Shown: positions 60,395 to 64,000 of the stretch, in pieces
Numbering within the stretch: the first letter of the stretch is position 1
How the letters are laid out: the number at the start of each line of letters is the position of its first letter
From: Pseudevernia furfuracea
Taxonomy: Eukaryota > Ascomycota > Lecanoromycetes > Lecanorales > Parmeliaceae
DNA length: 64,000 bases
Reading direction: 5' to 3'
Assembly (NCBI GenBank): GCA_022315425.1
Contig: JAIUPT010000034.1
Span: 372,001-436,000, forward strand
The notes under the pieces: model-generated
Told to the model about the DNA's origin: nothing
The model's input: only the letters and a program-made list of their open reading frames with translations
Databases searched by the model: none
Position numbers and translations under genes: made by a program

Positions 60395-61153
60395 ATGTTT
60401 CTCCCAACTAGCCTCCTCCTCTCGATCCTCCCCCTCGTCTCTACTTCCGCCCCGCCCCCGCAACATCTCCTCTCCAACCCCCCATCCTTCTCCCCCGAAT
60501 ACCGTATCCCCACAGTCCACGAATCCGCCATACTAGCTCGCCGGATACTGAATCTATCATCCATCGCCACCCTCTCCACCGTCTTCCCTTCCACCTCCTC
60601 CATCGAGGATGAATTCTCTACCCTCTCGCACCCCACCTCCAATCTCGGCGGTGCCCCCATAGGTCTAATGGATTACTACGCCTCCTGCTCCCCTCAAACT
60701 TACAGTCCTACAATCCTCGCAATCAGTATAGCCACCACCTTTCGCAACACACGCGCGGGCTCCAATGTCACCCTCTCATTGCGCTGGCATCCTCCGGCTA
60801 CGGCTCCTCCGAGTGATGATATCTACACGTATTCACCGGCTAATATGCCGCGCTTCAGCCTGGTTGGTTGTATCGAGCCGATTCCTACACCTGAGGTCCT
60901 GTCCTATGATGTTGAGGCTTGCTTCCTGGATAAACATCCAGATGCCGCGCTTTGGCTGCCGGGTAATAAGATCCATCGGAGCTGGTGGGGCAGATTGGTA
61001 GTGAAAGAGGTGTATTGGATCGGTGGCTTTGGGGATAGGGCGTATATCGGATGGATATCGGAGGGAGAATGGAGTGCTGTTAGTGAGAATGAGGTCGCGA
61101 AGGCGAGGCTGGTTGGGGAGGACGGGTATGAGAAGTACACCGGATCGACATAG
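60395..61153 (+). CDS. Secreted CREG-like protein, pyridoxamine 5'-phosphate oxidase-like fold
   Basis: This is a single exon of 252 residues starting at 60395, where a clear signal peptide begins (MFLPTSLLLSILPLVSTSA). The fold signature of the CREG/FMN-binding split-barrel family is visible: ESAILARRILNLSSIATLST, GAPIGLMDYYASCS, LAISIATTFRNTRAGSNVTL, PRFSLVGCIEPI, ACFLDKHPDAALWLPGNKIH and VVKEVYWIGGFGDRAYIGWI. Family members are secreted or endolysosomal. Those studied in animals do not bind FMN and act as glycoproteins; the fungal role is unknown. N-glycosylation sequons occur (NLSS, NVTL). Confidence 0.9.
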   Translation: MFLPTSLLLSILPLVSTSAPPPQHLLSNPPSFSPEYRIPTVHESAILARRILNLSSIATLSTVFPSTSSIEDEFSTLSHPTSNLGGAPIGLMDYYASCSPQTYSPTILAISIATTFRNTRAGSNVTLSLRWHPPATAPPSDDIYTYSPANMPRFSLVGCIEPIPTPEVLSYDVEACFLDKHPDAALWLPGNKIHRSWWGRLVVKEVYWIGGFGDRAYIGWISEGEWSAVSENEVAKARLVGEDGYEKYTGST

Positions 61154-61594
61154 CAGGAAGTGCTAGAGCTCTAAAGGGATCGAGAGGATGCCAGTGCCAA
61201 ATATTCGAGAGACCACATCAGACTTTGCGACAAAGTGCAAGTGCATTGGCCCGGAATTGTGGAACTTCCGGGCTCACCTGTCATACTTCGCCAGGGGCTT
61301 CTTATAGAGCGGTTTTGCTCGGAAACGACGCCCGGGACGAAATCCAAGCCGATACGGACAATCTGACGGCATCGTGGCTCCCAGCACGAAAACGAAAGGG
61401 CTGCCCAGTCTACGAGATTAGTACATTAAATGTCGTTGCTCTGAGCAGAGGCTGCCGTCGTTGGAGATGAGGTGTACATCGGATTTTCAGACAGTTTGCA
61501 CAGGTAGGGAAGCACGAATAGAAAACAACGGCCACGATGTATCACATAGTATCCGGCATTCAAGACAGCATTAAAATTGGGGTTCGTCGTATAC
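61154..61594. other. Convergent intergenic region, no gene seen
   Basis: This holds the 3' UTRs of the CREG-like and WBP11-like genes. Confidence 0.65.
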
Positions 61595-62666
61595 CTATTG
61601 TAAGTCCTCGTCACTGACCTCTTCCACCATGACTCGCTTCGGTTCATCTCCGTCCTCTCCATCTGCCTCGACCATCTCCATCTCCCGCCTGAACCGCTCT
61701 TCCTCCTCTTCCAGCGTTCTTCTCTCCCTCTCGTCTTCCGGATCTCCACCGCCAACTTCAGGCGCAGCATCAACAACCAAGCCCCTTCCTTTTACACCAT
61801 CGCCCAAACTTCTCCCGCCAGCTCCATAACCCTCCTTCTCCAATTTTTCCACCTCCTCCTCTTCCAATAACTTGGCCCCGACTCCTTTCGTAGCATCAAT
61901 CTTCCTCTTCACAGCATTCGGCACAAACCTCGCCGTGGCCTCCTTTCTCAAATCCCTGACCACAGGCTTGCTCTCATACGTAGTCTTCGGTGCTGGTTTG
62001 GCCGGTAATGTTGTATCCGGCTCCTCTGCGTGTCCCCCCTCACGATTCTGTAGCCTCCGTTCAGCACCCAGCGGTTCGCTATTCGCATTCGTAGAATGCC
62101 TCGGACGGTCATCCCTCCGTTGTCGCGGTATAGGCGGCGGTGTGTCCCTCGGCCAGGGTATTCTCCTCACACTCTCATCTGTGTCCCCGCCGCTACTCTC
62201 CTCTTCCTCCCTGTTCCTCTTCCCCAGCCCCCCGTACCCTCCTCTCCCTCCCCTTCCGTCTCCTCCGCCCCGCGCTTCGCCTCGACCCCGGTTGCTGTTG
62301 AACGTAGGCGCCTTGTCTCCCAACGCCTCCCTCGCTTTCTTCACCCTCGCGACATCCCGCTCCGCCTCCTCTAGCTGTCGCTGATCCCTGGCCGAGAGTT
62401 TTCCGCCCTGGCTTTCTTTCAGGGCGTGAAGGTCGGAGATGGTCGATTCGAGACGGCGGGGGTTGCGAGAGGCGTAGCGTTCGGTTCGTTGGGCTGCTAC
62501 GGCTGCCTTGCCTGTAGGAAGAGGGGCCGTCAGTGCACACGAGTGGAGAAAGTAGGAAAGGCGGGGAAGGGCAAGGGTAAAGCGAACCTTTCTTGAGGGC
62601 TTTCTGCTTCTCGAGCTTCCGTTGTTGGGCGGCTGGGTTCTGAGCGCGGTCTTTGTCTTTGGCCAT
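61595..62666 (-). CDS. WBP11-like splicing-associated protein
   Basis: Two exons (62666-62588, 62511-61595) give 331 residues. The N-terminus has the Wbp11 domain pattern MAKDKDRAQNPAAQQRKLEK, then QKALKKGKAAVAAQRTERYA and LESTISDLHALKESQGGKLS. The remainder is charged and low-complexity with Gly/Arg-rich (GRGEARGGGDGRGGRGG), Pro-rich and Glu-rich segments. It contains FVPNAVKRKIDATKG, typical of fungal homologues, and ends EEVSDEDLQ. WBP11 (Npw38-binding protein) works with the nuclear spliceosome, and budding yeast Saf1-like proteins share the N-terminal domain. The nuclear role in pre-mRNA splicing is inferred from the domain. The donor GTTCGC is non-consensus. Confidence 0.85.
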
Positions 62667-63178
62667 AATCGAAGGCGTGGGAAAGGTTTCTGGCAATTAT
62701 TGGAGTGTGTTTCTAGGGCGTGGTGACGATGACATGCGGCCCAGTGCCTCGAGTTTAGAACGCTACTTTATTTTATTCGGGGTGAGATGTAGTGGTTACA
62801 GAGAGAGCTTTGTTTCTCAAGTCAAGCCGACTATGAACTGGGGATTCAAATGGAAAATGGACAGATGTTCTACGTATCTGCTTCATAGGAAGCCAAGAGC
62901 TGAGGAGGAAAGCCCCGAATTTACGTGTTGAATCATAGACTGAAGAAGCACATATGGGACGGTGTCAAACTTGCCCTCGGGCTTGCATTGGCTATTTCTA
63001 TCATGCTCGTTCAGAGCAAAAACAACGCTTCCATCGTCTCAGAGGTTCGTCCACAAGCCATCAATCGTTCCAAGCAGAGACCGTGCATTGCCATGGCCAC
63101 TGAGGATCTCATAGGGAAGGAACCGCTGGAGAAAGCGACAAAACCGATTGCTGTTGTGGGTATCATGATGCTGTGAAT
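62667..63178. other. Intergenic, no gene seen
   Basis: This lies between two minus-strand genes. A plus-strand open frame at 62925-63176 overlaps nothing known and has no features. Confidence 0.55.
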
Positions 63179-63727
63179 CTATTTGGTGCTCTCAACGACC
63201 TTGTTGTAGACGTCTGTGACATAGGACATTGTCAGCGAGAGAAGATTGAGATTGAAGAAAGGGTAACCCTAACCCTCAGCGGTTTTCTCAACATATTCGA
63301 CCGCATCTCCAATGGTCTTCTTCGCGGTGTCTAGGTAACTCTCCTCGCCAGGCTTGGTGCTAGTGGAGTCGGAGAGCTTCTGAGAGATAGATTTATCATC
63401 ACCTTAGACAGGTTAGTAAGGGCATGAAATCCGGACAGAGCACCAGATGGAGGGATTCGTACTTGGCTGAACACTGCCAGCGACTTTGTCACCTGGATCC
63501 GGTCAGTAATGTCGGGCGGGCTGCTATGGAAATGTCATTTACCTGCATCGGTAACACCTTCCTTGGTCTTGTCGAAAAGGGATTTCTGGGAATCAGGGGT
63601 GAGCTTCTCCTCGGCCTTATCGCTGAAGTCTTTGCGTCTGGTGTTGAGGTTGGTGTCAGCCAGTGTTTCAAGTGCTAGGCAGCAAAGATGCACAGATAGC
63701 GGAGGGAACTTACCCAAGGTCAGACAT
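63179..63727 (-). CDS. Hsp12-type small stress protein
   Basis: Five small exons (63727-63714, 63637-63543, 63492-63463, 63402-63274, 63213-63179) give exactly 100 residues. The spliced protein begins MSDLG|RKDFSDKAEEKLTPD and continues SQKSLFDKTKEGVTDA|GDKVAGSVQP. It ends AKKTIGDAVEYVEKTAE|DVYNKVVESTK. This is the fungal HSP9/HSP12 family: unstructured in solution, it forms amphipathic helices on membranes and protects during heat, osmotic and stationary-phase stress. The exon pattern is unusually fragmented for a 303-base coding sequence. The last intron starts GTTAGG inside a telomere-repeat-like string. I saw no clear stress-response element in the 273 bp available upstream. Confidence 0.9.
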
Positions 63728-64000
63728 GATGATTGTGATTTGGCTTGATGAGGTTGATGTTGTAGTATTTGAAGGATGAAGAGTTTTTTGTAGGTGGTGA
63801 GTGGAAAGAGGCAATTTGTTTGTTGATGGGAAGGAATGTTTGGTAGGAAGGAGGGCACGTATTATAATATTTTATCGTGTTTCAGTACCGGTTGCGCGAT
63901 ATACCTTAGTGGTATGTGGTTACCTAGGTCACGCAATATGTACTTTAGTCCCTTTCATCTTTCTGCCTATCGTGCATCTACACTTTACATTACAGTAACT
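63728..64000. promoter_or_regulatory. Upstream region of the Hsp12-type gene (truncated by window end)
   Basis: This is the presumed promoter of the minus-strand Hsp12 gene. No AGGGG-type stress element or HSF triplet stands out in the bases present. The window ends before the full promoter. Confidence 0.4.

Noticed and set aside
1..64000. CRISPR arrays, operons, Shine-Dalgarno sites
   Set aside because: The window is eukaryotic nuclear DNA with spliced genes, and no regularly spaced repeats were found.

Overview
The window is nuclear DNA of a filamentous ascomycete. Genes are split by short GT-AG introns, mostly 48-70 bp, with CTRAC-type branch points. They encode typical Pezizomycotina families: FlbC-type C2H2 factor, SidB/Dbf2 kinase, Gin4/Hsl1-type kinase, Zn2Cys6 factor, fasciclin protein, Fmp46-type protein, Hsp12. 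Four unusually long introns share sequence with one another. That pattern fits the introner-like elements known from Dothideomycetes, so that class is the best guess. Genus cannot be decided from the sequence.

Layout. 1-4.7 kb: gene-free, microsatellite-rich. 4.8-6.5 kb: FlbC-like regulator (+). 8.1-12.4 kb: Gin4/Hsl1/Cdr2-family kinase (+). 13.0-15.9 kb: POP1 of RNase P/MRP (-). 16.4-17.5 kb: DUF4188 protein (-). 18.2-18.6 kb: DUF1348 SnoaL-like protein (+). 19.4-20.9 kb: Zn2Cys6 factor (-). 20.9-27.1 kb: 6.2 kb with no recognisable gene and one inverted repeat. 27.1-31.6 kb: seven-exon RRM protein (-). 33.7-36.5 kb: divergent pair ARPC4 (-) and UBP6 (+). 37.0-40.0 kb: divergent pair of a secreted fasciclin protein (-) and acyl-protein thioesterase (+). 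40.6-44.5 kb: a frameshifted pseudogene followed by a decayed stretch. 44.5-45.2 kb: Fmp46-type protein (+). 46.0-51.6 kb: 1836-residue RRM protein (+). 52.1-54.2 kb: SidB/Dbf2 kinase (-). 55.3-57.7 kb: REC8 cohesin (+). 58.4-60.0 kb: FMN alpha-hydroxy-acid oxidase (+). 60.4-61.2 kb: CREG-like secreted protein (+). 61.6-62.7 kb: WBP11-like splicing factor (-). 63.2-63.7 kb: Hsp12-type stress protein (-).

The genes are mostly unrelated housekeeping and cell-biology functions, and I see no secondary-metabolite cluster. Several belong to growth, division and reproduction (FlbC, Gin4-type kinase, SidB, ARPC4, REC8), but they are scattered singletons.

Exon models were built by hand from splice signals, frame continuity and family conservation. 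Every multi-exon model given here closes in frame. The most notable observation is the set of four related long introns, in the DUF4188, RRM, thioesterase and FMN-oxidase genes. They share a 5' core, a stem-loop in at least three copies and a nearly fixed branch-point-to-acceptor tail.
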